Origin: Euleptes europaea
Taxonomy: Eukaryota > Chordata > Lepidosauria > Squamata > Sphaerodactylidae
Direction of reading: 5' to 3'
Assembly (NCBI RefSeq): GCF_029931775.1
Contig: NC_079323.1
Span: 469,001 to 533,000 of the forward strand
Length of the DNA stretch: 64,000 nt
Shown: positions 53,747 to 64,000 of the stretch, one piece after another
Layout of the letters: the number at the start of each line of letters is the position of its first letter
Position numbering within the stretch: position 1 is the first letter of the stretch
Translations under genes and position numbers: made by a program
The notes under the pieces: model-generated
Database searches by the model: none
Told to the model about the DNA's origin: nothing
What the model saw: the letters and a program-made list of their open reading frames with translations, nothing else

Positions 53747-54841
53747 TCATTCTTCTGTATCATCATTTGGAGAGTCCTCTGTTGGAATTGTTGGTGTGTC
53801 TCCACCTCCAGAAGCTTCAGATGCCTTTTCTTCTTCTGTAGATTCTCTGGTTGGATGTTGTTTAGCTGCTTTGGAAGGTTTGGCTAGTTCAGTGTCATAT
53901 CTTCTTAAGAACTGGTCTGCCTTATCCACATCAGTGAACTTAAACCTCTTCGCCTTGAAAGTAAAGGATAGACCCTGTGGGAACTCCCATCGAAATTGTA
54001 TTCCACTGAGCCTTAAGCGTTGAGCAATCTCCATAAAATCCTTCCTTTTTCTCAGCAACCTTGCAGGTACTTCTTTCATCAATCTCAGAGACTCATCTCC
54101 AACCTTCAGTGGTGTCTTGTAATGAGTGTTAAGTATTAAGTCTCTGTGACTTCTGGAGAGCAGTTGGAGCAGGCAATCTCTGGGTACTTTATTCCTTGTG
54201 GCATATGCCGAATTTATTCTGTAAGTTGTCACTATCATCCCTGCAATGACTTCTTCAGGTTCTTGTAGAAAATCCGCCAAGAGGACTGTTAAGTAGCCAC
54301 GTAAGTCCCGATCCTCAATTTTCTCTCTCAGACCACGTATACGTAGGGAGGATTCCTTTATCTTAAGTTCCATCATTGCCATCTGGTCATTTTGTATCTC
54401 TTGTCTGTCATCTGCAGATGTTATCGACATTTCCAAGGTATCCACCTTCTTCTTGATTTCTTTAATCTCCTGTGAGTTTTTTTTGAGCTTGGTTTCAACC
54501 TTATCTTGTCTGACAGATAGGGCAGAGATTGAGTCCTGAAGAGCAGCTATTGCAGCAGAGTTCTGGGCTGTGACAACTGTATTTTGGGATAATTCCTGCT
54601 TCATTTCTGTAACATCCTGGTGAGTCTTAGTTAGCAGTTCAAACACAGAGTTCAGAGTCACTTCAGGTTTTGATTCAGGTTTAGTTTTTAAAGGCATCTT
54701 GGCTGTTATAGATGTAGATGCTATTGGAGAAGTTATCAGTTTGGTTGTCTGAGTTATTTGGGTTACAGAAGAACGTCTGATAGGGGGCTGTACCACCAAC
54801 TTTGTGTCCTTAAGAATGTCCTTAGTATGCTTCTCAGCCAT
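53747..54841 (-). CDS. L1 ORF1 protein (RNA-binding chaperone)
   Basis: 364 residues. The N-terminus is Ser/Thr/Lys-rich (1-60), followed by a long coiled coil (about 64-162, heptad-like runs such as DKVETKLKKNSQEIKEIKKK) for trimerisation, an RRM-like core starting about 165 (SLRIRGLREKIED, then LRGYLTVLLADFL) and a C-terminal domain (SHRDLILNTHYKTP, LRKRKDFMEIAQRLR, FRWEFPQGLSFTFKAKRFKF), ending in an acidic tail. Layout matches L1 ORF1p of the transposase_22 family. It coats L1 RNA in cytoplasmic RNPs. 85 bp separate its stop from ORF2, so ORF2 is likely translated by reinitiation. No defect seen. Confidence 0.9.
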   Translation of the reverse strand: MAEKHTKDILKDTKLVVQPPIRRSSVTQITQTTKLITSPIASTSITAKMPLKTKPESKPEVTLNSVFELLTKTHQDVTEMKQELSQNTVVTAQNSAAIAALQDSISALSVRQDKVETKLKKNSQEIKEIKKKVDTLEMSITSADDRQEIQNDQMAMMELKIKESSLRIRGLREKIEDRDLRGYLTVLLADFLQEPEEVIAGMIVTTYRINSAYATRNKVPRDCLLQLLSRSHRDLILNTHYKTPLKVGDESLRLMKEVPARLLRKRKDFMEIAQRLRLSGIQFRWEFPQGLSFTFKAKRFKFTDVDKADQFLRRYDTELAKPSKAAKQHPTRESTEEEKASEASGGGDTPTIPTEDSPNDDTEE

Positions 54842-55502
54842 TAATACACTAGAAGAAAATCTGGTATTTGTAATCCAAGGAGGGGGGGGGGCAAAAAGTC
54901 TCTTTTTAGCTCATTTTAAACTTTATTCAGATGGAGAAAAAAAACCGTTTGGAGAAAAAATCACTATGACATCTATACTGCTCTAAGCCATGTCACTTGA
55001 TTATTCTCCACTTCTTGCTTTTAATTTCTCAGATCTTGTTTGGCAAAGTATTTTTCTTTCCAAAGTGCGTCAGCCAACTGGCAAAAAGCCAAAAGAAGAA
55101 ATCACAGAGCGTAACTGAATTATAGATAGTTCAGAAATGTCTCTTGTAAAAAGGAATAATGCCACACACCCCAAATTAATACTTGTGAAGAATATAAAAT
55201 TTATTTAAAGTCCAAAGTTGGAGAAAGGAAAAAAAAATCGGGTCCCACCTCGCTCTCTCCTGCCGTCTCTTTAAGATGGCGCCGGCTCTTCGCTGAAGAC
55301 CGCCAGAGCAACCGCCGCCGATTTCTCGGCGGCTATCACTCCGATGGCGGCTCCAGCACCGGCACCCGACTCTGCACCCCCTCTTTCGCCGAGGGGTGCC
55401 GCTTGCCGGATGTTTCGGGGGCTGATTTAAAGCCCCGCGGCAGCGAGCAGCAGGAGCGCGGCTTGGCGCTTGCGGCGGGGGGGTCGCCCGACCCGGAAGT
55501 TC
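54842..55502 (-). promoter_or_regulatory. L1 5' untranslated region / presumed internal promoter
   Basis: 661 bp upstream of ORF1; the outer 270 bp (55230-55502) are strongly GC- and CpG-rich, unlike the AT-rich body. L1 5' regions are known to hold an internal RNA polymerase II promoter. No specific factor site is claimed. Confidence 0.6.
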
Positions 55503-56003
55503 GGCAAAGCCAAATTTGCCTATTTTGGCTTTCCATGGCTCCTGGGGGGCATTTTTGCAGGTGGAGTCCCCAAATTTGCGGTATAGCTGCAAGGGACACT
55601 CCTTGCAAGAACCCTCAAGTTTGGTGAAGTTTGGGTCAGGGGATCCAATTTTATGGGGTTTGGCAGGGGTCGCCCCATCCTCCTCTATAGAAAATAGTGA
55701 AGTGGCTGTATTCAGACTTAGAGGGAACTTCACTATGTATCTCAATGGAGGAGGCAGGTTTTTTTGCAAGGAGAGTCCCTTGCAGCCACACTGCAAATCT
55801 GGGGGCTCTACCTGCAAAAATGCCCCCCAGGAGCCACGGGAAGCTCCTTAGGCTTTATTGGACCTGTTTTTCAAAAAACTGGGAAAAAGCCAAATCCCCA
55901 TATTTTCCAGTATGGGAATTCAGCATTTTTCGGGATTCCTGAAAAAAATCAGGTCCAATAAAACCCGAATCTGAAATTTACAGGATTGTTTTTTGTTTTT
56001 GTT
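55503..56003. mobile_element. Right part of inverted-repeat DNA element split by L1 (unit 2)
   Basis: Resumes with the second copy of the L1 target-site duplication (55503-55517) and then matches 34785-35268 with a few substitutions. Confidence 0.6.
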
Positions 56004-56014
56004 TTTGCACAGCT

Positions 56015-56425
56015 CTATTGCAGACTATGTAGAATGGTAGAGTTGGAAGGGGCCACAGAGACCATCTAGTCCCACCCCCTGCTCAATGCAGGGTCAACCT
56101 AGCAAATCCCTGACAAGTGCTTGTCCAGCCGCTGCTTAAAGACTGCCAGAGAGGGGGAGCTCACCACCTCCCAAGGAAGCCCATTCCACTGCTGAACTCC
56201 TCTCACTGTAAAAAAGTTTTCCAAATTTTTTCCTTTTTGCCCATAATTTATGCCCATTATTGGGAGTCCTGTCCTTTGCTGCCAACAGGAACAGCTCCCT
56301 GCCCTCCTCTAAGCAACAGCCCTTCAAGTACTTAGAGAGAGCAATCCTGTCCCCCCTCAACCTCCTCTTCTCCAGACTGAAAATTCCCAACTCCTGCTGG
56401 ACACCGCTGGGTTCTGCCAGGGGGA
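56015..56425 (-). mobile_element. CR1 LINE 3' part upstream of globin (unit 2)
   Basis: Copy of 35280-35690 with a small difference near 56105 (agcaaatccctgac against agcacatatctgac). Confidence 0.8.
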
Positions 56426-56729
56426 TTCTTAAAGGAAGCACCACTGTGTAGTTGTGAGGGGTCCAGAGGGTCTCGCTTCCTTGCTGCCGTGCCCACCAGA
56501 ATCAGGAGCGGGGCCACCGGGATGGCACCCCGTGCTTCCTGCCAAAGCAGAGTGTGAGGTGGGGCCATCCATGTGGAACACCCAGCTCCAGCTTCTTTGC
56601 TCTGCCAGTCGCCTCCGGAGGCTGAGCCCTGTTATTTGTCAAGTGAAATGACAGACTACGCCTGTGCATGTACAAAGAGCTCTGACGAGGAAACATAACT
56701 TGGCCAAAAGTCCAGTTGCTGTGGGCTGT

Positions 56730-56771
56730 GGCCAGGCCGCCCACTCCCTCCCTCCCTCGGGCGGCCTGGCC
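56730..56771. promoter_or_regulatory. Perfect 13-bp hairpin in the globin promoter region (unit 2)
   Basis: Arms 56730-56742 and 56759-56771, identical to unit 1. Confidence 0.6.
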
Positions 56772-56808
56772 CCACCAAGCTCCTCCCCCCAGCCCCAGTC
56801 TATGGCTG

Positions 56809-56818
56809 CACCCACCCT
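56809..56818 (+). promoter_or_regulatory. CACCC box of the globin promoter (unit 2)
   Basis: CACCCACCCT, identical in sequence and spacing to unit 1. Confidence 0.55.
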
Positions 56819-56842
56819 GCAAGGAGGAGCTCCAGCCCAGAG

Positions 56843-56849
56843 GATAAAA
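56843..56849 (+). promoter_or_regulatory. TATA-like box of the globin gene (unit 2)
   Basis: GATAAAA 93 bp before the ATG, as in unit 1. Confidence 0.65.
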
Positions 56850-56935
56850 GTCCCCTGCAGGTGTCTTGGCTCAGCCCAAACGTTTCCCGAAACAGCTGAG
56901 TGGAGCTAATCCCGATCGCCAGCCACCCGTCAGCC

Positions 56936-57962
56936 ATGGAGCCCTGGACCGATGAAGAGAAGCAGATGATCTGCAGCATGCGGGACAAAGTGGATGTGGC
57001 AGAACTTGGAGAGCAAGCCCTCAGCTCGTAAGGCCCGTGGGCGCTCTGGGTGTGAGTGTGTGTGAGAGAGAGGGAGAGACCTCTGGGTGCTGCTTCTCAG
57101 ACGAGAGTGACCCTACGTGTGTGTGTCTGTCTCCATCTCCCCAGGTTGCTGGTGGTGTACCCCTGGACCCAGAGGTTCTTGGCCCAGTTTGGCAACTTTT
57201 CTGTTGCCATGGCCATCAGCACCAACCCCAAGGTGCGCAACAATGGCGAGAAGGTGCTGACCCCCATTGGAAGTGCCGTCAAGAACCTGGACAACATCAA
57301 GACGACCTTTGCCAACCTGAGCTAGCTGCACAGCGATGAGCTGTACGAAGACCCTGAGAACTTCAAGGTGAGCTGGGGGTGGGGTGTGGTCTGAGTGCCT
57401 CTTGAGCTGCCCCAGCTGCCAGGGGGAGCCCCCCCCCCCCAGCATCCACACCACCTGCGGGCTCCTTTTCAATCAGCCTTCAGTGGAGAGAGTCTCCCTC
57501 CTCCTGGCAACTGGAAGAAAGAGAGCTGCTGGTGTGTGTGGGGGTGGGAGAGGAGACCCTGACCTCTGGTGAGTGGGGCATGGCTGGGAAGGATGAGGGG
57601 TGCCCCCAACATCTGGTCAGGCCTGAGTGCCGGTCCTGGGCTCCTTCATAGAATCATAGAGATGGAAGGGACTACCAGGGTCATCTAGCCCAACCCCCTG
57701 CACAATGCAGGAAATTCACAACTACCTCCCCCCCAAACCCCCATTGACCCCCTACTCCATGCCCAGAAGAATGCCAAGGTGCCCTTTCCTCTCATCATCT
57801 GCCTAAGGTCATGCTCTCCCTCTTCTCTTGCAGCTTCTGGGAGACGTCCTCATGGTCGTCCTGGCATCCCAGTTTGGAAAGGACTTCACCCCTGCCCACC
57901 ACGCTGCCTTCCACAAGCTGGTCAGCAAGATGGCCGGAGCCCTGGCAGACCGCGACCACTAG
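56936..57962 (+). pseudogene. HBB-like: Beta-type globin with internal stop codon (unit 2)
   Basis: Second copy of the beta-family globin. Exons 56936-57027, 57145-57367 and 57834-57962, with canonical lengths and GT-AG introns. It carries the same TAG at mature codon 90 (57323-57325), Arg15, Asn63 in place of the distal His, and Asp145; proximal His92 is kept. It differs from unit 1 in exon 2 by GTC (Val75, the usual residue) instead of ATA (Ile75), and in intron 1 just before the acceptor (ccatctccccag against cccctccccag). Intron 2 has one extra base overall. As the nonsense change is shared, it arose before the duplication. No functional full-length chain is expected. Confidence 0.9.
57647..57810 (-). 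mobile_element. CR1 3' end inside globin intron 2 (unit 2)
   Basis: Copy of 36911-37074; one substitution (gggactacc against gggaccacc). Confidence 0.8.
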
Positions 57963-58047
57963 TCCTGCTGCTGGGGCACAAATCGCCCTCCTTTCCCCTC
58001 CTCACCCCCTGGAATCCCATTCCAGCCCCCACCTCATATTACACCCT

Positions 58048-58053
58048 AATAAA
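58048..58053 (+). promoter_or_regulatory. Polyadenylation signal of the globin gene (unit 2)
   Basis: AATAAA 86 bp after the exon 3 stop codon. Confidence 0.75.
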
Positions 58054-58065
58054 AACCATTGTCTG

Positions 58066-59415
58066 CAAACTGAGCGGACTCCCTGTCTCTTTGCCGGGGA
58101 GGGGGGGATCAGAGGGTGCCAGCAATGCTGGACAAGGGGGCTGCTCTTCCCCCCCCCCCAGACCTCGATTCTAGCCCTCAAAGTAGGCAATGGAAAAAGC
58201 AGAAGAATCTATAGATGGGAGAGGATTGGGTTGGGGAGACACACATCCCCACTGGGAACAGGGGGAGTCTGGAAGGGTTGTGTGTATGTGTGTGTGTGGG
58301 TATGTGCATGTAGGTTCCCCAGCAACTTCCTGCTTTCAGAACTCAATATTCCCCCCCATTTTTTGTCGATGTTCCCTATTCTGTACCACGGAGCACCACG
58401 GGGAGTGGGGGGTGGGGGCTGACACACAGGAATAGTTAAGAGCAGTCTACAAGGGTTGCCGGTTTCTCCACGCTCTTAATCCCCCCCTCCTGGGAGTCTT
58501 TGCCCAGGGCTTCTGGTGGGGCCCACTGCTGTTGCGCCCCCAACTCACTGATCGGCCAGCCCTCCACTGCCCTCCCAGTGACAGGCACTGCCCAGGGGCA
58601 TGGGGGAAAGGGCTGCAGGGGGCAGTGGTGAGCGCAGGCAGTGGGAGAGCTCACAAGTGGGCAGGTGGAAAACAGGCGGGCAGGAGGGGGCGCGTGGGTG
58701 GGCGAGGGGGAAGGAGGGCATGTGTGGGGGCCTGGTGGTGGGTAGAGGGGGGCTGGGAACTCTGCCTGGAGCCCCTCAGAACTGGGAACCGGCCCTGTCC
58801 TGGCCTCCCTCCAAGGAGTTTGGCCCACTGCGGGGAGGGAATCCAAGCTTGCGAGGTCTTTCCTGGCATGCCCCCCCCGTATCCGGTTCTTCCTCCCCTT
58901 GTCCTCACATCAGCCTGGTGAGGCAGATGAGGCCCAAAGAGTGTGGCGACCCAGTTCCTTTCCTTCCTTTATCCCTTAGAAGCTCTTTGATCCATTGATC
59001 GTGAGCAGCATGGTTTTAAATCTAATGTTTGAGAGATATGAGGACTGAAATAAATCTTGCCTCTGACCATGTAGCCTTGGGATCCCCGTCACTTAAAAAA
59101 AGCATTATGTCAGACACAGAGGCATTAGATTCATGTGTTAAAACGGGAGGGATACAGTATAATGTGATCTAAGTTCCTCATAAAAACGGCATTCCAAGAG
59201 GGCATGGCGACCCAGTTCCAGCCAGGGGGCTTCACGGCAGAGGACATTGGAACCCAAGTCCTCCAGCTCCTCAACCACGAACTATCTTGCGTACATGACA
59301 AACAAATCTCCTTTGTCATTGGTTGGGGCAATGAAGCAGGACAAAGAACCCCCCCTCCCCAGCCAGCCATCTTCATTTTCACGGTCTTGCTTGGGACCTG
59401 CTGGCTCTTCTAGAT
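58066..59415. other. No gene recognised (unit 2)
   Basis: Copy of the G-rich globin downstream flank 37330-38680. Confidence 0.4.
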
Positions 59416-59695
59416 AGGGTTGCCAACCTCCAGGTGGTGAAACGTGAAGTACTGAGCAAAAGAAATAGCAACTATGGCTAAACGGTGTATACAATTGTAT
59501 AACCATATATAACACTATTACATGCAGGAAACAATTACGACAAAGCACTGAGTCGCTGAGCTTGTAACATATGTAGGCCAACCCACAACAGCACATCAAG
59601 AATTGCAATGTTTATATGGTGACACCACAATATGCAGTCAATTAACAAATCAAAGCACGAAAAGAAGGTTGTGCCTACAGTCCATAAAGACACTC

Positions 59696-60046
59696 CGTTT
59701 CTCGTGCCGTGCACAATTACAGCCTCAGTCCAATTTTTTTTCTTTGTTCTTGCTTTCCGTCCTTGCCAAATAAAATTAGCGAGTTTTCTCTGCCAAATAT
59801 TTAATGGGCTATCCAAATTTATATTTTTGGAAAAGAAATAATATTCTTGGCAATATATTCATCTTAATAACTAATATTCTGCCTAGTAATGATAAATTAA
59901 AATTTTCAGTTTCTTCATTTCTCTTATTTTTCTCCAAACAGTTTCATAATTATTATGGGAAAGTGTCAGGTTAGTATTTGTTATCGTAATTCCCAGATAT
60001 TTTATTTTATTTACTATTTGAAAACTCAATCTCTGTTCCAGTTGTT
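59696..60046 (-). mobile_element. L1 LINE ORF2 scraps (unit 2)
   Basis: Copy of 38960-39310. Its ORF2 sequence is clearly different from the intact L1 at 49623-55502, so it is an older insertion. Confidence 0.65.
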
Positions 60047-60438
60047 TTTGACCCTTTAGGGAGATTTTTTTTAATATTATAGTTTTATTGACGTATGCAA
60101 AATATTGCAGAATATACCAAAATATACAAAAAGAAAACATAATACACAAAAAAGAAAGTGAAGAAAAGAAAGAAAAGGTGAAATATAGAACAATACAAAA
60201 ACCGACTTCCAGCTCTCCTCATACAAAACAAAGTATTAAATCTAATATTTCTTTTGTGAGCAACTGACATGCTTACAGTCCCAAAGGCCGGTGCAGTTAT
60301 ATGGAGACATGATTTATGATGCCAAAGCCAATGAAAAAAAAGTGAAATAGGATTCCGGTATGTTCCTATTTCAGAGTACCTCCTTCAGTCGTAATCAATG
60401 GCTTCATCTATCGCAAACAATGACTGGGCGTCTGTCAT

Positions 60439-60786
60439 TGTCAGGCACTGGCCTGGAAGTCATGCCCTGCGCACAGGTGGCTTTCCAAGGACTCTGGCTT
60501 GTGTAGCTTTGATATTGTTTTGTCTGCTGAGAATTGCTAAAAGTGTGATAACTGTGAGCTGTAACTGTAAACCTTCCTGGGAACCAGGGAATTGTCCTGG
60601 CAACCAACGTACTGTTTGATTTCTGTTATTATGTGCTGCCCTGTCCCTTTCCCTCCATTGAAGTCCACGAATAGCTAACGTCAGTTGCTGCTCCTCACTG
60701 TAGACTTTCCTTAATAAACCTGCTGCTTAGGATACCTGCCTGGACGTCTGGTTTTTGGGAATTGCTAGGTGAACTCAGACCTGACA
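60439..60786 (+). mobile_element. Solo LTR fossil (unit 2)
   Basis: Copy of 39704-40051 with the same flanking 5-bp near-repeats. Confidence 0.55.
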
Positions 60787-61949
60787 GTCGTGCCGAGCAT
60801 CTGCTATGGCCTGCAGTACTTCTTAGTCTTCTGACAAGTTCGCTCCTCCAGACCACCCAGGTTCCAATTATTCTAATAGCTGCAACATTATGCGGTATGT
60901 CATGCAAGTACCAAAACCTGCATGCAAACTAGATAATTGTAAGAAATGAAATAACCCTGCATACCTTTTCCTCGGAGATACTACTAGTAAACCTCTGTCA
61001 TCGACCACTAAAACGCACGTCATGACTTGCTTACAGTTTAAGGACGACTAAAAGCGCTTGCCAATTGTTATCAGGTTCAGTGTGCTCACTCAACATTCTT
61101 AAAGTGTCCGACTACAAACTGTTGAAAATAATAACGCTGAGACGGTAGTTATTAATCAAAGTAACAAACTTTATCTAGTCTATAGGGGAAAAGGTAAAAC
61201 GGGAAATTCCTGATAAAATATTAAACCCCTAAACTCTACATAGTCAGCTTACTAAAACATTAGGTTACATACCAACAAGCAATTAGGCACGGCCGGCAAG
61301 TGGCTATACGACTGAGTTACAAATTAGCCATTTTACTAAAATCTCTACAAGAAACCAATTGAGCTCGTTAACCAACTCAAACAATGACGTAATTCAAATT
61401 GCCAAATCAGTTTGTCAAACACACCAAATAATACATAGGATTGGCTAAAAGCCAGATTATACTTCGAGGTCAGGTCTATGGTGTTGCTAAACAAATACAT
61501 TAACCCCATAATGACTAAATTTAGATCTTGACTATTACAACACCAACAACATGATAAATCTCAAAAGAGGAATTTAGACCATTAGGTGTTGTGACGCTGA
61601 AAATAAAAATAAAAATAACCTCTTGCTGTAGGAGGATCTTCTCTACATTCTGCCTTAGACAAGCCGTTTATTCATACAGTCTATTTGACCAGCAAGAAGT
61701 TAGTATATCATATTGTCCAACTTGATAAAACTGTAAAAACTATTACAAATTACACAAATTGATAAAAAAAATATGGTAATAATAAGATATACAAAATTAG
61801 TGCATGACACAAAAGTGGCTTGCCAAATTAAAATTACTAAAAATATAGAAGTATAGAAGAGTTTAACAGTTTTTTTTCCACCCCATTATTGCGTATTTTA
61901 ATTGCAATGGCACAGAATTTGGCAGTGGAATCTCCCCCAACAGAACATT

Positions 61950-62265
61950 CTGCCTTAGATACATCTTCTGCTGGAGCTGCCAGACAATAAAAACTGAAGA
62001 TCTGTATCTGAGTGCCTCAATTCCCTGTAATGCTGTACCAGTGGTGCCTCTAAGACGCCATTCCTGATGTGGGAACGATGCTCCCTGATCCTATGTTTGC
62101 TTGACACATTGTGCCCACATATAGAAGATTATATGAGCAACATATTATATAGACCACATTTTTTATGTTAGAATTGCTAAAATTCTGCAATCTGAACCAA
62201 AAGTCCATCCTTGTCCATTTGAATTCCCACACTGGAAGCGAAAAGGGACACGCCAGACATGACCC
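61950..62265 (-). mobile_element. Penelope-like element remnant with GIY-YIG signature (unit 2)
   Basis: Copy of 41215-41530; broken. Confidence 0.6.
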
Positions 62266-62561
62266 ACATTCATGATGTCCGACTGGCATCTGTGATGTAC
62301 TCCCCGCCTTCCTCGGCTCCACACCCAAAACCTCCAGGTATTTCCCAACCCGGAGCTGGCATCCCTATGGCAGATGCAGGGAACCCAAGGGGAAGGTCTT
62401 GCCACAACGACTTTACTACAATGGTGAGATTCAAACTGAGGGCTCCCCCCAAGCGGCATCAGCATTCAGGGTTGCTCTGCAAGAGTCTCTGCGATAAGGT
62501 GGACATGCACCTTGAACCTTCCCTACAACCCTAAGTTCACAGCCACAGAACTGCTTGTGGT

Positions 62562-62726
62562 CCAGGGCTGCCTACTCAGGCTTAGGAAACTCCTGGAGAT
62601 TTGAGCGAGAAGCCTAAGGAGGGCGGAGTTTGCCATTTCCTCCAGGGAAACTGATCTATGTTGTTGGCAGATCGGTTGTAATTCCAGGAGAGCTCCAGGC
62701 CCCACCTGGAGGCTGGCTATCCCAGG
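62562..62726. repeat. Short inverted-repeat element ('agggttgcca' family, unit 2)
   Basis: Copy of 41828-41992. Confidence 0.5.
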
Positions 62727-62971
62727 GTGTGGGGAGGCCTCTCGGATGAGATGGCTAAATCAGCACTGTAGGAAACCCATCGGAGGCCAGGGGTTTGTCC
62801 ACACAGAATCCTAGAGGCTTCCTCTGAAGCTCAGGGACATGGCTGGGCTTCCCAATGCAAAGGGAGCATCAGAAAAAAGACCTGAAGGGAGAGCTCTGTT
62901 GCTGTGCAGATTAGGAAGGGTCTCTGGAAGAGAGGGCCCTGAACGCCTTCCTTGCATGCGCCTTTCGTGGT

Positions 62972-63279
62972 TGAAGAAGAAGAAGAGTTGGTTTTTATGT
63001 GCCGACTTTCTCTGCCACTTAAGGAAGAATCAAACCGGCTTACAATCACCTTCCTTTCCTCTCCCCACAACAGACACCCTGTCAGGTAGGTGGAGCTGAG
63101 TGAATGTGACTCCCCCAAGGTCACCCAGCTGGCTTAATGTGTAGGAGTGGGGAAACCAACCTAGTTCACCAGATTAGCCTCCGCTGCTCATGTGTAGGAG
63201 TGGGGAATCAAACCTGGTTCTCCAGATCTGACTCCACTGCTCCAAACCACTGCTCTTAACCACTACACAATGCTGCTCC
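62972..63279 (-). mobile_element. CORE/MIR-like SINE (unit 2)
   Basis: Copy of 42238-42545. Confidence 0.75.
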
Positions 63280-63503
63280 ACGTGGGGGATAAAGAGAGCC
63301 CTGAATATCTGGCCCTGTCTCTTCTCCCATACAGATCACATTGCAGAAAAGGCAGATTCTTTGGGGGAGGGGATGAGCCATGACATGGAGGAGGGATTGG
63401 GGGACCTGAGCGGAGGGTGCATGCTGAGGGCACCCAGGGTGGGAGGCTGGAGCAAGACTCTGGCCTTCTCGACTGGTGCAGCCAGAAAGACTCCAGAGCT
63501 GCT

Positions 63504-64000
63504 TCATGTCACCCCTGGCAAGAGCAAAAGGCTAGGAGGACTTTCTGGCGGACTTTCTGGCTTCGTCCTCCAGCCATAGACCATTGGGTTCAGTGCTGGA
63601 GGGACAAAGAGGCAGAGGTTGCTCAGGAGGATGTGGACGTAGGGAGCCACGCCGTGGCCGAAACGGTGGGTGAAGAAGGAGAAGACTGCTGGAGTGTAGA
63701 ACAGCAGGATGATGCAGATGTGGGAGCTGCAAGTGCTGAGTGCCTTTCCTCGGGCGTTCCTGGACGGCAGTCGGAAGACCGCCCCAAGAATGAGGAGATA
63801 GGACAAGGCAATGAAGCACACGTCAAACCCGATCACCGTGGCAACCACAGCCAGCCCATAGGCGCTGTTGAGCCTGGTTTCCCCACAGGCCAGCTTGACT
63901 ACCGCCATGTGCTCACAGTAGGAGTGGGCGACAACTCCGCTTTGGCAGAAGGGGAGGCGCATTGCCAGCAGGACCAGCGGAACCAGGAGCACCAATGCCC
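63504..64000 (-). pseudogene. Class I olfactory receptor, C-terminal part at window end (unit 2)
   Basis: Copy of the 3' half of 42770-43678: LPFCQSGVVAHSYCEHMAVV, IALSYLLILGAVFRLPSRNA, ALSTCSSHICIILLFYTP, PALNPMVYG, with the same out-of-frame tail. The TM3 region and start lie beyond 64000, so the DRY-motif deletion cannot be checked in this copy. Confidence 0.8.

Larger units (their letters stand above)
49623..55502 (-). mobile_element. Full-length L1 LINE with both ORFs open
   Basis: A 5.88-kb L1-clade retrotransposon in minus orientation. In its own direction: GC-rich 5' untranslated region (55502-54842), ORF1 (54841-53747), an 85-bp spacer, ORF2 (53661-49903), and a short A-rich 3' untranslated region ending in an A-rich tail at 49623. 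It is flanked by an exact 15-bp target-site duplication and absent from the otherwise near-identical unit 1, so it inserted after the duplication (or is polymorphic between haplotypes). No stop or frameshift is seen in either ORF. It is the only intact autonomous element in the window. Confidence 0.92.
43936..64000. repeat. Tandem duplication unit 2, incomplete at window end
   Basis: Direct repeat of 29099 onward. 64000 corresponds to about 43266 in unit 1, so about 670 bp of the unit lie outside. It contains all elements of unit 1 plus a 5.88-kb L1. Scattered single-base and homopolymer differences only. Confidence 0.9.

Noticed and set aside
55176-55817. 213-residue minus-strand open frame spanning the L1 5' end
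   Set aside because: It crosses the target-site duplication into the inverted-repeat DNA element; an accidental fusion frame in GC-rich DNA.
1-64000. CRISPR arrays, bacterial operons or phage-type systems
   Set aside because: No regularly spaced repeats or prokaryotic gene organisation; introns, SINEs and LINEs show vertebrate nuclear DNA.

Overview
The window is vertebrate genomic DNA, most likely from a squamate reptile (lizard or gecko). The evidence is a beta-type globin gene of normal three-exon layout set among class I (fish-like, OR51/52-type) olfactory receptor (OR) genes, together with a repeat load of BovB/RTE, CR1 and L1 LINEs, Penelope-like elements, tRNA-, CORE/MIR- and 5S-rRNA-derived SINEs and short inverted-repeat elements. 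Species cannot be fixed from the sequence alone.

Region 1 (1-29098) is single copy. It holds two intact single-exon class I OR genes on the minus strand (7357-8334 and 16914-17858). The rest is almost entirely transposon debris: CR1 fragments, SINEs, a BovB copy beside the second OR, a probable LTR fossil, a Penelope fragment carrying a hammerhead-ribozyme motif, an 801-bp foldback element, and a 1.29-kb element with 13-bp terminal inverted repeats. An old, degraded local duplication relates 19765-21475 to 22985-24465.

Region 2 (29099-64000) is a direct tandem duplication of a 14.84-kb unit (unit 1 = 29099-43935; unit 2 = 43936 to beyond the window end). By eye the copies differ at roughly one base in several hundred. 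Each unit carries, in order: a CR1 fragment, a foldback element with almost perfect 301-bp arms, a BovB copy nested in CR1, an OR pseudogene cut off after TM3, a short inverted-repeat DNA element, a beta-globin-type gene (+), L1 and LTR fossils, a Penelope remnant with a GIY-YIG endonuclease signature, and an OR (-) that has lost its DRY motif. Both globin copies have good TATA, splice and polyA signals. They share an in-frame stop at mature codon 90 and have lost Trp15, the distal His63 and Tyr145, so the locus was apparently dead before it was duplicated.

Unit 2 alone contains a full-length L1 (49623-55502) with both ORFs open and a 15-bp target-site duplication. The insertion is therefore younger than the duplication, and the L1 looks recently active. 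The near-identity of the units also means that a false (haplotypic) duplication in the assembly must be excluded.

No operon-like or novel enzymatic system is visible. The most unusual items are the shared-defect globin pair, the copy-specific intact L1, the OR without a DRY motif, the Penelope-associated hammerhead motifs and the two long foldback elements inserted at the same point of one host repeat family.
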